Below are positions 38,583 to 48,935 of a stretch of DNA of 64,000 nucleotides, one piece after another. Under the pieces are notes generated by a model. It did not search any database, was not told the origin of the DNA, and saw nothing but the letters and a program-made list of their open reading frames with translations. The position numbers and the translations under genes are program-made. The stretch spans positions 1-64,000 of the forward strand of contig CANQKY010000003.1 of assembly GCA_947624575.1 (NCBI GenBank), written 5' to 3'. Origin of the DNA: an uncultured Clostridia bacterium (GTDB lineage: Bacteria > Bacillota > Clostridia > Oscillospirales > Ruminococcaceae). Numbering within the stretch: position 1 is the first letter of the stretch; every line of letters begins with the position of its first letter.

Positions 38583-40151
38583 ATGAAAAAACCGGTGATA
38601 CTGGTGGTCATGGACGGCATCGGCTTTTCCAAGACCGGACTGGGCGACGCCGTGACCGAGGCAAACACCCCCACGCTGGATATGCTGCTCAAGGAATATC
38701 CGCACACCCGCTTAAAGGCGCACGGTGACGCGGTAGGACTTCCCTCGGACGATGACATGGGAAACAGCGAGGTGGGTCATAACGCGCTGGGCTGCGGGCA
38801 GATCTACTCGCAGGGCGCAAAACTGGTCAACGAGTCGATCGAAAGCGGAAAGATTTACCGCTCCGATGCCTGGAAAGCACTGACCGGACAGGTGATCGAA
38901 AAGGGCAGCACCCTCCACTTTATCGGGCTTCTGTCGGACGGCAATGTGCATTCGAACATCAACCATCTGATTTCGATGCTCCATGAGGCAAAGGCAGAGG
39001 GTGTGAAAAAAGCACGGGTACATATCCTGTTGGACGGGCGCGATGTTCCCGCCACCTCGGCTTTGACCTATGTGGAGCAGCTGGAAAATGCGCTCACCTC
39101 CCTCAATGACGACAGCTTTGACGGTAAAATTGCCTCGGGCGGCGGCAGAATGAAGATCACCATGGACCGTTATCAGGCGGATTGGAACATGGTGAAAATG
39201 GGCTGGGAAACTCATGTGGAAGGAAAAGGGCGGCAGTTTGAGAAGGCGGCAGACGCCATCGAGACCTACCGCGCCGAATACAATGTGATCGACCAGGATC
39301 TTCCCGCCTTTGTGATTGCCGAAAACGGGGAGCCGGTCGGCAGAATCGAGGACGGCGACAGCGTGATCCTCTACAACTTCCGTGGCGACCGTGCGCTGGA
39401 GCTGAGCATGGCGTTTGACTATGACGATTTCACCTTCTTTGATCGGGGCAAGAGACCCGACGTCCTCTACGCCGGTATGCTTCAGTATGACGGCGACCTC
39501 AATCTCCCGCGGCGGTATCTGGTCGATCCGCCCGAGATCACCAACACCCTCTCCGAGCTGCTGGTCAACCACGGTCTGATGCAGTACGCGGTCAGCGAAA
39601 CGCAGAAATACGGTCATGTCACCTACTTCTGGAACGGCAACCGGAGCGAAAAGTTCAGCGAAGAAAAGGAAGTCTTTGTGGAAATCCCCTCCGATAAGGT
39701 TTCCTTTGACGAGCGCCCCTGGATGAAATCGGCGGAGGTCACCGACAGTGTGATCGAAGCACTGCGCTCCGGCAGGTACGATTTTATCCGCTGCAACTAC
39801 CCCAACGGCGACATGGTGGGTCACACCGGCAGTATGCCCGCTACCATCATCGCCTGTGAATCGGTCGATCTCGGATTGAAGCGTCTGATCGACGCGGTGG
39901 ACGAGGTGGGCGCAACGCTGCTGATCACCGCCGACCACGGCAATGCCGACGAGATGCTGGAAAAGAATAAAAAGGGCGAGATTCAGGTGCGTACCGCCCA
40001 CTCCCTCAATCCGGTGCCGTTTATTGTCTACGACAAATCGGTGCGGCTCAAGGAGGGCGCGTTCGGGCTTGCCAATGTGGCTCCGACCGTCGCCGAGCTG
40101 CTGGGGCTCACTCCTCCGGACTGCTGGGAGGAAAGTATGCTGGCACAATAA
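38583..40151 (+). CDS. gpmI: 2,3-bisphosphoglycerate-independent phosphoglycerate mutase
   Basis: VVMDGIGFSKTGLGDAVTEANTPTLD; GNSEVGHNALG; TADHGNADEM. Confidence 0.96.
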   Translation: MKKPVILVVMDGIGFSKTGLGDAVTEANTPTLDMLLKEYPHTRLKAHGDAVGLPSDDDMGNSEVGHNALGCGQIYSQGAKLVNESIESGKIYRSDAWKALTGQVIEKGSTLHFIGLLSDGNVHSNINHLISMLHEAKAEGVKKARVHILLDGRDVPATSALTYVEQLENALTSLNDDSFDGKIASGGGRMKITMDRYQADWNMVKMGWETHVEGKGRQFEKAADAIETYRAEYNVIDQDLPAFVIAENGEPVGRIEDGDSVILYNFRGDRALELSMAFDYDDFTFFDRGKRPDVLYAGMLQYDGDLNLPRRYLVDPPEITNTLSELLVNHGLMQYAVSETQKYGHVTYFWNGNRSEKFSEEKEVFVEIPSDKVSFDERPWMKSAEVTDSVIEALRSGRYDFIRCNYPNGDMVGHTGSMPATIIACESVDLGLKRLIDAVDEVGATLLITADHGNADEMLEKNKKGEIQVRTAHSLNPVPFIVYDKSVRLKEGAFGLANVAPTVAELLGLTPPDCWEESMLAQ

Positions 40152-40344
40152 AACAAAAGTAAACCCGATGCGAATGCTAACGCCACATAAGGCAGTAATT
40201 TGAATTTTTTCTGAAAAAGAGTATATTCAGAACGGCGGAAACCCTTGCAAAATAAGGATTTCCGCCGTTTTCTTTTGCCTGTTTGTCGCTTAATTGTCGC
40301 TTAAATCTACAGGCTGACACTAAACGATATTCGTTGATACAGGA

Positions 40345-41175
40345 CTATCGTTTACTAAGCTGCTCAAAAATATCACTGCCTAACATTTTCAGGGAGGTTC
40401 GCGCAACGTCAAGCATAACCATAATCATATCTTCGTCATTCCAGTGTCCGCCCTCGCCTTTTGTATAAATTGAAGCTGCTTGCAGCATGATTGTAGCCCC
40501 ATTACATTTTACAAACCTGTTTTCACAAAGGTTCGTGTTTATGGGCATACCATAATTTGCCGCAGTCAATCTATCAAGCCTATTCAATGTACCATCGTTA
40601 TAAACTAAAGTTACTTTTCTGCCGTCCGGGCGCGTAACGGTGACATTTTGTGTTAAGAAGTTGGAACCCTCCAAAAATAGGATATAAGGGAAATAGCGTT
40701 CCGCTAACATGAAGTTCGCAATTTCGTTGACGTTCTTATACGCCCTTTCGATTGCATTTCCTGCTGCCATAAGGTCTTGATTATTCTTCTTTCCAACAAG
40801 TTTTCCCGCCTGTATGTTTTCAATATCTTTTCCTTGATGTTTTGCTTCTGATACCAAAACGACGCGCCAGTTACCATTATCGTCTTGGACTTCAATAAGC
40901 CCACCGTCGGGTCTGATACTTGCGCTTTCGACAAAAAGCGTCTGCCCAAGGTAGCTATCTATCTTTTGCAATGCTTCATTGATTTCTTTTTTCGACAAGT
41001 CTTTCCTATACCGAAATTTCAGCATGGGAAATTCATATTCAAGTTGCTTCATGACGAAAAGAGAAGTATTTCCAACTTCTTTATCATGTATCTGCGCGTC
41101 TTTATGAAAGATAGTAATAGGGCCTTGCCCCTCTTTTTGCTGTTCCGTCAATCTGTTTGATTGTCCCTTTTTCAT
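40345..41175 (-). CDS. EcoRI/RsrI-type type II restriction endonuclease (predicted GAATTC)
   Basis: Strong resemblance to recalled EcoRI: KKxQSNRLTEQ, INEALxKID, TLFV..SI.PDGG..EV.DD.G.WRVVLV.EAKHQGKDI, LMAAGNAIER, FPY.LFLEGSNFLT, NRLDRLTAANYGMPIN; catalytic PD...ExK intact. Confidence 0.95.
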   Translation of the reverse strand: MKKGQSNRLTEQQKEGQGPITIFHKDAQIHDKEVGNTSLFVMKQLEYEFPMLKFRYRKDLSKKEINEALQKIDSYLGQTLFVESASIRPDGGLIEVQDDNGNWRVVLVSEAKHQGKDIENIQAGKLVGKKNNQDLMAAGNAIERAYKNVNEIANFMLAERYFPYILFLEGSNFLTQNVTVTRPDGRKVTLVYNDGTLNRLDRLTAANYGMPINTNLCENRFVKCNGATIMLQAASIYTKGEGGHWNDEDMIMVMLDVARTSLKMLGSDIFEQLSKR

Positions 41176-41177
41176 GG

Positions 41178-42125
41178 TTATATAACCCCCTCTATTTCAT
41201 CTGCGCTGAAAAAGTCGTCAACGGTTTGGGTTGAAATATACTCTGTGTCTTGCCCCAATTCTTTCATTAGTTCAAGATGCTTGTTAAAGTATTCTGTTGT
41301 TGCCGGGTCGCTGTCACACATCAAACAATGACGGCCTTCGGAAATGCAGACACGGCCAACGGTTCCACTTCCGGCAAAGAAGTCCAGTACAACAGAACCC
41401 GGATAGGACAAGGCTTTTACGAAACGGTCTATTATTTCGACAGGTTTTTGTGTCGGATGCCCGACACGTTCTTTACTATTTCCGTTCAGCCTGCTGATTT
41501 CCCAAACATTTGTCGGATTTTTGCCTTTCCGTGTATTTTCGGGATTAAGCCGCTTATCTTTTAGTGCAAGTTGTAATTGCTCCTCTGTATAAGGAACCCG
41601 AACTGCGTCTAAATCAAAATAATAATTGTTCGATTTCGCTAACCAGATTACTTCTTCATGCCTATTTGCAAAATAACGGTGTGCAGACATACCATTTTTA
41701 TAGTACCATGTAATAGTGTTTATCAACTTAAATTTAGTGTTATGTCGGACATATTGAATAATGTCAATTAAATCCCCTGACTTGACACCCCTAAACTGTA
41801 TACCACCAAAAATAACTATACTGCCCGATTCGGATAATACCCGGTATGCCTCATTCAACCATTGTGAAGCCCATTCAATATAATTGTCGTAAATATCCCA
41901 GCCAGCAAGTTCAAGATTATATGGGGGATCAATACATATTAACTGTATAGAATTATCAGGGATTTCCTTTAGAAAATCGCAACAATCCATTATATTAAGG
42001 CATATAACAGGCTTTTCGGGTGGGTCAAAATCCGCCGTAGTTTTGTTTTTTAGCGTATTGTCTTTTCGCATTTTATTTAAAGACATAAGCGCGTGATTGT
42101 GATGAGATTTATTGTGAATTGCCAT
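41178..42125 (-). CDS. Beta-class adenine-N6 DNA methyltransferase, M.RsrI-like
   Basis: ICIDPPYNLELAGWD catalytic motif; DFFAGSGTVGR; FANRHEEVIWLAKSNNYYFDLDAVR, HPTQKP like M.RsrI. Confidence 0.92.
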   Translation of the reverse strand: MAIHNKSHHNHALMSLNKMRKDNTLKNKTTADFDPPEKPVICLNIMDCCDFLKEIPDNSIQLICIDPPYNLELAGWDIYDNYIEWASQWLNEAYRVLSESGSIVIFGGIQFRGVKSGDLIDIIQYVRHNTKFKLINTITWYYKNGMSAHRYFANRHEEVIWLAKSNNYYFDLDAVRVPYTEEQLQLALKDKRLNPENTRKGKNPTNVWEISRLNGNSKERVGHPTQKPVEIIDRFVKALSYPGSVVLDFFAGSGTVGRVCISEGRHCLMCDSDPATTEYFNKHLELMKELGQDTEYISTQTVDDFFSADEIEGVI

Positions 42126-42139
42126 GTTCTATACCTCTT

Positions 42140-42358
42140 TTAGCGTTCTTTTTCTGTGTCGCTTGTAATTTCTACAATATCGTCAAGCCCACATTCAAGG
42201 GCAGTTGCGATTTTTGCTAATGTTTCCATTGCGACGGGTTCGTCCTTGCCCATTTTGGCAAGAATGTTCGTGCTGATACTCGCCGCCTTTCGCATATCGG
42301 TTTTTGTCATGCGCTTATCTATCAGCAGTTTCCACAAGCGGTTGTAACTGTACGTCAT
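42140..42358 (-). CDS. XRE family HTH transcriptional regulator of RM system
   Basis: KLLIDKRMTKTDMRKAASISTNILAKMGKDEPVAMETLAKIATALECGLDDIVEI; 14 bp upstream of MTase. Confidence 0.88.
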   Translation of the reverse strand: MTYSYNRLWKLLIDKRMTKTDMRKAASISTNILAKMGKDEPVAMETLAKIATALECGLDDIVEITSDTEKER

Positions 42359-42709
42359 GGGCGCTCCCTTCACTGAAATGTAACTATAAAAACACAGGGT
42401 ACATTATAGCATACCCGTCGGGAAATTTCAATAATATATCCTGTATTCGTGATATTTAATTTTATGCGTCAATCCTGCCGCGCCCGCCTGCTGCAACACA
42501 AGGTCAAGTCCTCTTTGTAGCCCTTAAATGTGTCAATTCAGGCAATGTTGCAGGTATACTCGTGAAAAAAGACTGAGCAATCTGTTTGAAAAATATAAAG
42601 CAAATCCAGTATATTTTATTTGATGTTTTTTTGTTTTTACATCATATGAAATATCATATCTTATACCGCAACAAGAAGGGAAACTGTATGCACAGTTTCC
42701 CGAACGCAA

Positions 42710-42752
42710 AAAAATGGTGCAATACCGCAGTTGGTATTGCACCATTTTTTTG
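42710..42752. terminator. Bidirectional intrinsic terminator
   Basis: AAAAAAATGGTGCAATACC-gcagtt-GGTATTGCACCATTTTTTT perfect inverted repeat. Confidence 0.9.
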
Positions 42753-42820
42753 CAAAACTTCCTTATCTGGCGATCTTAAAAGCATCGGGTTTACTTTTTC
42801 ACAACATCTTCCAAAAGGGG

Positions 42821-42849
42821 TTGACAACCGCAAAAAAATCCCATATAAT
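42821..42849 (+). promoter_or_regulatory. SigA promoter of T-box/leuA
   Basis: TTGACA-17-TATAAT. Confidence 0.88.
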
Positions 42850-42859
42850 AAGGACAATA

Positions 42860-43112
42860 GGTCAATGCAAAGACGGGGAACAAGATTGTCCTCACCGATT
42901 TCAGAGAGCTGCCGGCAGGTGCAAGGCAGTACGGCGGACAAGGATAGCTCACCCCTGAGCAGCCCGACTGAACAACAGTAAGTCGGGACGGCGCCCTCCG
43001 TTATCGGGGAACACATTGTAAGATGTGTGCAAAGCGGGCGGCAGTATGCCGTCAATAAGAGTGGTACCGCGGAATGTTTCCTTCGTCTCTTAACGGGACG
43101 GAGGATTTTTTA
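42860..43112 (+). promoter_or_regulatory. T-box leader of leuA (Leu specifier CTC)
   Basis: AGAGAG at 42903; specifier CTC 42948-42950; GAGTGGTACCGCGG 43059-43072; terminator TCCTTCGTCTC-GGGACGGAGGA-T6. Confidence 0.93.
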
Positions 43113-43131
43113 TGAAAAAGGAGTGATTTAT

Positions 43132-44637
43132 ATGGCAAAGCAAATCAAAATTTTCGACACGACCCTGCGGGACGGCGAGCAATCGCCCGGCTGCAGCATG
43201 AATCTTGCGGAAAAACTGGAGGTGGCACGGCAGCTCGAACGGCTGGGTGTTGATGTGATTGAGGCTGGCTTCCCCATCTCCTCGCCGGACGATTTTGCCG
43301 CCGTACAGGCGATCGCGGGCATCATTGAGCATTGCACCGTGGCGGGTCTTGCCCGCGCGACCAAGGAGGACATCGACAAAGCATACGAGGCGGTCAAGGA
43401 CGCAAAGCACCCGCGGATCCACACCTTTATCGCCACCAGCGATGTGCACATGGAATACAAGCTGAAAATGACGCCGGAGGAGGTCATCACCCGTATCCAT
43501 GACATGGTTTCCTATGCGGTCGGATTCGGCGTGGAGGTGGAGTTCTCCGCCGAGGACGCCTCCCGTACCGATCGGGACTTTCTGCTCCGTGCGGTCAATA
43601 CCGCAATCGACGCGGGCGCGACCGTCATCAATATCCCCGACACGGTGGGCTATGCCATGCCGGAGGAAATGGCGGATCTGATCCGGTTTTTGAAGCACAA
43701 CATTCACAAGGCGGACGAAATCGAGCTTTCGGTACACTGCCACAACGACCTCGGCTTGGGCGTTGCCAATTCGCTGGCGTCGATCGGGGCAGGCGCCACG
43801 CAGATCGAATGCACCATCAACGGTATTGGCGAGCGGGCGGGCAACGCCTCGCTGGAGGAGATCGCCATGAACCTTGTCACGCGGCACGATTACTTTGACG
43901 CCAAATGCAACATCAATACAAAGCAGATTTACCGGTCGGCACAGCTGATCTGCTCGATCACCGGCGTACCGCTCTCCCCCACCAAGCCGATCACCGGCGC
44001 GAACGCCTTCGCGCACGAGGCGGGCATTCATCAGCACGGTGTACTTTGCAATCGCTCCACCTACGAGATCATGTCGCCGGAGAGCATCGGTATCCCGCAG
44101 AATAAAATGGTGCTGGGCAAGCACTCCGGTAAGCACGCCTTTGCCGACCGGCTCCAGTCGCTGGGCTACACCCTCTCACAGGACGCGCTGGTCAAGGCGT
44201 TTGACCGGTTTAAGCGGCTGGCAGACAAGAAAAAGATCGTCAGCGACCGCGACATCGAGGCTTTGATCGGTGCGACCAATTCGGGCGAGGAACAGCCGGA
44301 GCAGGTGAAATATGTCCGCTATGCCATCATGAGCGGCAATACCATTGACTCCACCGTGGTGGTCACGCTGGAGATCGACGGCAAGGAGCAGGAGTTCACC
44401 GCCCGCAGCAACGGCCCGATCGACGCCTGCTACCGTGCGATCGAGGGTATGCTCCACTCCGAAGCGGTGCTGGATACCTACGGGCTCCAGTCGGTCACCG
44501 AGGGGATCGACGCGCAGGCAGTGGTGTTTGTCAAGATGAGCAAAAACGGCGACACTGTGACCGGACGCGGGCTTTCCACCGACATCATCGAAGCGAGCAT
44601 AAAGGCATATCTCTCGGCGCTCAACAAGCTGTTATAA
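43132..44637 (+). CDS. leuA: 2-isopropylmalate synthase
   Basis: IKIFDTTLRDGEQSPGCSMNLAEKLEVARQLERLGVDVIEAGFP; C-terminal LeuA dimer/allosteric domain. Confidence 0.95.
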   Translation: MAKQIKIFDTTLRDGEQSPGCSMNLAEKLEVARQLERLGVDVIEAGFPISSPDDFAAVQAIAGIIEHCTVAGLARATKEDIDKAYEAVKDAKHPRIHTFIATSDVHMEYKLKMTPEEVITRIHDMVSYAVGFGVEVEFSAEDASRTDRDFLLRAVNTAIDAGATVINIPDTVGYAMPEEMADLIRFLKHNIHKADEIELSVHCHNDLGLGVANSLASIGAGATQIECTINGIGERAGNASLEEIAMNLVTRHDYFDAKCNINTKQIYRSAQLICSITGVPLSPTKPITGANAFAHEAGIHQHGVLCNRSTYEIMSPESIGIPQNKMVLGKHSGKHAFADRLQSLGYTLSQDALVKAFDRFKRLADKKKIVSDRDIEALIGATNSGEEQPEQVKYVRYAIMSGNTIDSTVVVTLEIDGKEQEFTARSNGPIDACYRAIEGMLHSEAVLDTYGLQSVTEGIDAQAVVFVKMSKNGDTVTGRGLSTDIIEASIKAYLSALNKLL

Positions 44638-44697
44638 ACCGCAAAACGGCGTTCCCCTTTTAAGCGGGAGCGCCGTTACCGTTTCAGGAGGTTTTTT

Positions 44698-45855
44698 ATG
44701 GAAACCGTATCGGTCATTCTTCCCGCCGCAGGCGCGGGGACCAGAATGGGCGGCGTGCAAAAGGCGTTTTTGCCTTTGGGCGGCGAGCCGGTGCTGATCC
44801 ACAGCATTCGCACGCTGGCAGCACTCCCCCAAACGGCGGAGATCGTGATCGTTGCCGCCCCGCAGGAGGCAGAAGCGTGCCGGAAACTGACGGCAGGCTG
44901 CCCCAAGGTGACCGCCGTGATCGCGGGCGGCAAAACGCGGCAGGAATCGGTGGCAAACGGCATTGCCGCCTGCCGAACCGACACCGGCTATTTTGCGATC
45001 CATGACGCGGCGCGCCCGCTTCTTTCGGCGGAAGATGCGGCGGCGGTCTATGCGGACGGATTTCGCTACGGCGCGGCAACGCTGGGCGTTCCGGCGAAGG
45101 ACACCATCAAGCAGGTGGATCAAACCGGCACCATCACTGCCACCCTCGACCGCACCACCCTGTACCAGACCCAAACGCCGCAGGTCTTCCGGCGGGACAT
45201 CTATCTGGCGGGTCTTACCTATGCAAAGGAAAACGGGACGGACTTCACCGACGACTGCGGGCTGATCGAGGCGGCAGGATACTCGGTCCATATGACAAAA
45301 GGCAGTTACCGCAATCTTAAAATCACCACGCCGGAGGATTTGATCCTGGCAAAAGCACTGATACGGGAGGGAGCGCCGATGATCCGGCTCGGACACGGTT
45401 ACGATGTGCACAGGCTGACAGAAGGGCGACCGCTCATTTTGGGCGGCGTGACGATCCCCTATGAAAAAGGACTGCTGGGACACTCGGACGCAGATGTGCT
45501 GACCCATGCCGTTATGGACGCACTCCTTGGCGCGGCGGCGCTCGGCGATATCGGGCAGCACTTCCCTGACTCCGATCCCGCCTACCGCGGCGCGGACAGT
45601 ATGCGGCTGCTCGGTCTGGTAATCGACCTGCTGCAAAAGTCCGGCTTTTCCCTTATCAATCTGGACGCGACGGTGCTGGCACAATCGCCCAAGCTCTCGC
45701 CCTATATTCCCGCCATGCGGGAGCGGCTCGCCGCCACCTGCGGGCTTCCCGCCACGCAGGTGAGCATCAAAGCGACCACCGAGGAAGGTTTGGGCTTCAC
45801 CGGCAGCGGGGACGGCATTGCCGCCCACGCCGTCTGCCTGATCGAAGAATCATAA
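44698..45855 (+). CDS. ispDF: Bifunctional IspD-IspF (MEP cytidylyltransferase / MECDP synthase)
   Basis: Isp[13 protein letters not shown]...HDAARPLL; Isp[51 protein letters not shown]. Confidence 0.95.
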   Translation: METVSVILPAAGAGTRMGGVQKAFLPLGGEPVLIHSIRTLAALPQTAEIVIVAAPQEAEACRKLTAGCPKVTAVIAGGKTRQESVANGIAACRTDTGYFAIHDAARPLLSAEDAAAVYADGFRYGAATLGVPAKDTIKQVDQTGTITATLDRTTLYQTQTPQVFRRDIYLAGLTYAKENGTDFTDDCGLIEAAGYSVHMTKGSYRNLKITTPEDLILAKALIREGAPMIRLGHGYDVHRLTEGRPLILGGVTIPYEKGLLGHSDADVLTHAVMDALLGAAALGDIGQHFPDSDPAYRGADSMRLLGLVIDLLQKSGFSLINLDATVLAQSPKLSPYIPAMRERLAATCGLPATQVSIKATTEEGLGFTGSGDGIAAHAVCLIEES

Positions 45856-46179
45856 GAACGCCACACTTCGAGGGACAAAAGATGGAAAACGGTATCGAAG
45901 CAAAGTGCTTTCTATCACCATGCCGTATCAAAAGAACGATGGCGGCAGGTTTTCTGTGTTGCGCCCTGCTTTGTTCCGATTTTGCACTGTGCATGATACA
46001 GACACGCTTCCGATTTCCACCGTGCTTCCAGCAACCGAACGTTTTTCTAAAGGGAGCCCGCAGAGGAGAAAATCTTTTTCTGAAAAAGACTTTCCCCTCT
46101 TGTGGGTCGTTACCGAGTTTTCTGTTTTTGCAAAGAAAGAGCGTCTGCTGTGGGACTATGATTTTCACAAAGCTGATTC

Positions 46180-46227
46180 TTTTTGAATCCCACCACCATG
46201 CGGTAGCATGGTGGTGGGATTCAAAAA
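46180..46227. repeat. 22-bp perfect inverted repeat with 4-nt loop
   Basis: TTTTTGAATCCCACCACCATGC-ggta-GCATGGTGGTGGGATTCAAAAA. Confidence 0.95.
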
Positions 46228-46371
46228 TGCCGATATTTGGCAATATAGGTGCACAAAAGCAGATTTTTCTTCTCTTGCGTCCTATTACTTTACATTTTAA
46301 CCGCCGCATGATAGACTGAAAGAGGAAAAACAACCGCCGGACGCGGGAAAAGGGAGGCACAAAGGAGGCGG

Positions 46372-46476
46372 AAGATCGCGGCGATTGTCCTATGCATGTC
46401 GCTGTTGCTCTTGTCAGCGGGATGCGGCAGCATGATGGGGGATTCTACACCATCTGCAACTTTTTCTCCGATATAG
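46372..46476 (+). pseudogene. Remnant lipoprotein signal peptide lacking a start codon
   Basis: After AAAGGAGG: KIAAIVLCMSLLLLSAGCGSMMGDSTPSATFSPI* with no in-frame start; short and terminated. Confidence 0.4.
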
Positions 46477-46594
46477 TAAAATAAACCTGCAGTACAATTC
46501 CATATTTCCCTTAAAACAGGGATGTATTTTGGTAAAAATAAGGAGATAGCTTTTATTTCAAGATGAGATTACACTATGGGGGTATATACTAATT

Positions 46595-48367
46595 ATGTTC
46601 AAAGGTGTAAAGTTTTTCTTAAAACTTTTTGCAGAAAATGCAAAGTTATATTTAGTGTTTAAAGCTATCATTTAGATCATTGGAATAGCTCTCTCTGTGA
46701 TTAATGTGCTTGTACCGGGTATTATTATTGATTCATTGGTACAACACAGGGATATCAAAACCATTGCTATTGTTACTGGTGGAATGATATTATCTAATGT
46801 TTTAGGAGGAATTATTGTAAACATATTAAACATGAAATGTAATCTGTACCAAACATATGTATACAATATTTTTCAGGTTAAATTAGCAGATAAAATCTCA
46901 CACGCTGACCTCGAACAGCTTGAATCAAAAGAATATATGGATATGAAGGAGCGTGCATTCAAATTTTTATATGCAAATGGCAGAGGGTTTGCCGCAATTC
47001 TAAATGACGCATTCGATATCATTGGAAAGATATTCTCTTTTATTGCAATCATCTCTATCATTGCTGCTTTTAATATTTCTATTATCATTTTGTTAATTGT
47101 AATGGTAGTGATCACATCTATTGTCGATACAAACGCAAAGCGAGCTTCTTACAAAATGGATTTGGCAAAAGCTCCGTATGAACGAAAGACGGCGTATTAT
47201 ATTGACCTTTTAAGTAATTATACATATGGCAAAGAAGTTCGAACAAATAACTTGTATGATTGGCTGACGAAAAAATACATAAAGCAGCTTGCTATTACAA
47301 GGATGTTTTATAAAAAATCCGGCGAAAAAATCTGTATGGCCAGTAATCTCAATCAAATATGCAATTTCATTCAATCCGGTATTGTGTATACATACTTAAT
47401 CATCAAATTTATCGGGGGTCAAATTAGCATTGGTAACTTTACAGTGTATCTAAATGCGATAAATTCTTTTGCCAATTCTATCAAAGACATCATGAATAGT
47501 GTCACTAATATTTATGCCTTCAAACCCTATTATGATGCCGTAGAGGAATTTTGCAGTATACCCAATTACAATAATACAAGTGTTAAAAAACTTGAGAAAA
47601 AAAGGAATCACACTATAACTTTTCAAAATGTGTCATTTCGATATGCGGGGACATCTAACGATGCCTTGAAAAATATAAATATAACGATAGAGCCGGGTAA
47701 AAAGTATTCTATTGTAGGCGAGAATGGAGCAGGAAAAACAACATTTGTAAAACTTCTTACAAGGATGTATCGCCCAACAGAGGGAAGTATTCTGCTTGAC
47801 GGAATGAACATTGAAAATATCGATTATGAAGACTATATGAGTGTTTTTTCATCAGTTTATCAGGATTTTAAACTATTTTCTTTTACAGTAAAAGAAAATA
47901 TCGCATTATCAAAAAGTGATAATACGCCGGATAAAACTGTGAATGCGATCATTCATCAAGTGGGTTTAGATAAGAGAATGGAGTCACTGGAAAAAGGGAT
48001 AGACACTGATATTTACAAAACATTCAGCGACAATAATTGTTTTGAACCTTCTGGCGGCGAGGCACAGAAAATTGCAATGGCTCGCGCAATATTTAAAAAT
48101 TCACCTATTATGATATTGGATGAACCTGCATCTGCATTGGATCCGCGAGCAGAAAATGAGTTGTATGAAAACTTCCATAGCATTACAAATGAAAAAACAG
48201 CCATATACATTTCACATCGGCTCACGAGTTGCCGTCTTAGCGATACCATTTTTGTTTTTCAGGAGGGAAAGATAATTGAGCAGGGCAGCCATGAGGAGCT
48301 AATGGATCATGGGACGGTGTATAAGGAATTATACGAAATGCAGGCTAAATATTATATAGACGATTAA
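46595..48367 (+). pseudogene. ABC exporter (TMD-NBD) with in-frame TAG at codon 27; intact GTG-initiated ORF from 46697
   Basis: MFKGVKFFLKLFAENAKLYLVFKAII*IIGIALSVINVLVPGIIID; Walker A GENGAGKTT; PSGGEAQKIAMARAIF; LDEPASALD; AT-rich. Confidence 0.7.
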
Positions 48368-48635
48368 AAACCAGAAAGATGTATGCATTCTCTGCTTCTT
48401 GCCTGTTTTGAGGGGATGGAGTTGTGCTGCAACACGCGGAGATGCGTTTTTCGGTGTGCAGCTGAGGCTGCACACTTCAGTCTGTTGTTGCTTTGTTGGC
48501 AGCCTTAAAGCGCCGTTTCACACGGCGCTTTTACTTTAGCCTAGACAAATTTCGCTTTACTTTCCTGCTTTCCTGTGGTAAAATAGGAAAGAGTAAAGGC
48601 GCCGTGAGCCGGCGCCGATAACGGGAGGGAAAACC

Positions 48636-48935
48636 GTGAACCGCAAATTACAGGGCAACGACATTGATTTCCTGTTTCGGGCGATTTTAAAGCTGGAAAC
48701 GGTGGAGGAGTGCTACAATTTTTTTGAGGATCTCTGCACCGTACCGGAGCTAAAGGCGCTGTCTCAACGGATCCATGTGGCGAGAATGCTGCAGGATCAT
48801 CGGGTGTACAGCGACATTGTTGCCGAAACCGGCGCGTCCACCGCGACCATCAGTCGGGTCAACCGCTCGCTCCATTACGGCTCAGACGGGTATCAGGTGG
48901 TATTCGACCGGCTGGAAGCCGAGGACAATGGCTGA
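48636..48935 (+). CDS. YerC/YecD family TrpR-like protein
   Basis: LCTVPELKALSQRIHVARML...IVAETGASTATISRVNRSLHYGSDGY. Confidence 0.92.
   Translation: MNRKLQGNDIDFLFRAILKLETVEECYNFFEDLCTVPELKALSQRIHVARMLQDHRVYSDIVAETGASTATISRVNRSLHYGSDGYQVVFDRLEAEDNG

Noticed and set aside
40255-40320. TTGTCGCTTAATTGTCGCTTAA direct repeat as a possible attachment site
   Set aside because: No integrase or matching distal repeat seen; too short to support
42586-42981. 131-aa plus-strand ORF
   Set aside because: Runs through a terminator and the leuA T-box leader; non-coding regulatory RNA explains the region better
45797-46360. 187-aa minus ORF and overlapping plus ORFs (45882..46319)
   Set aside because: Span an intergenic repeat/palindrome region; no RBS, no domain
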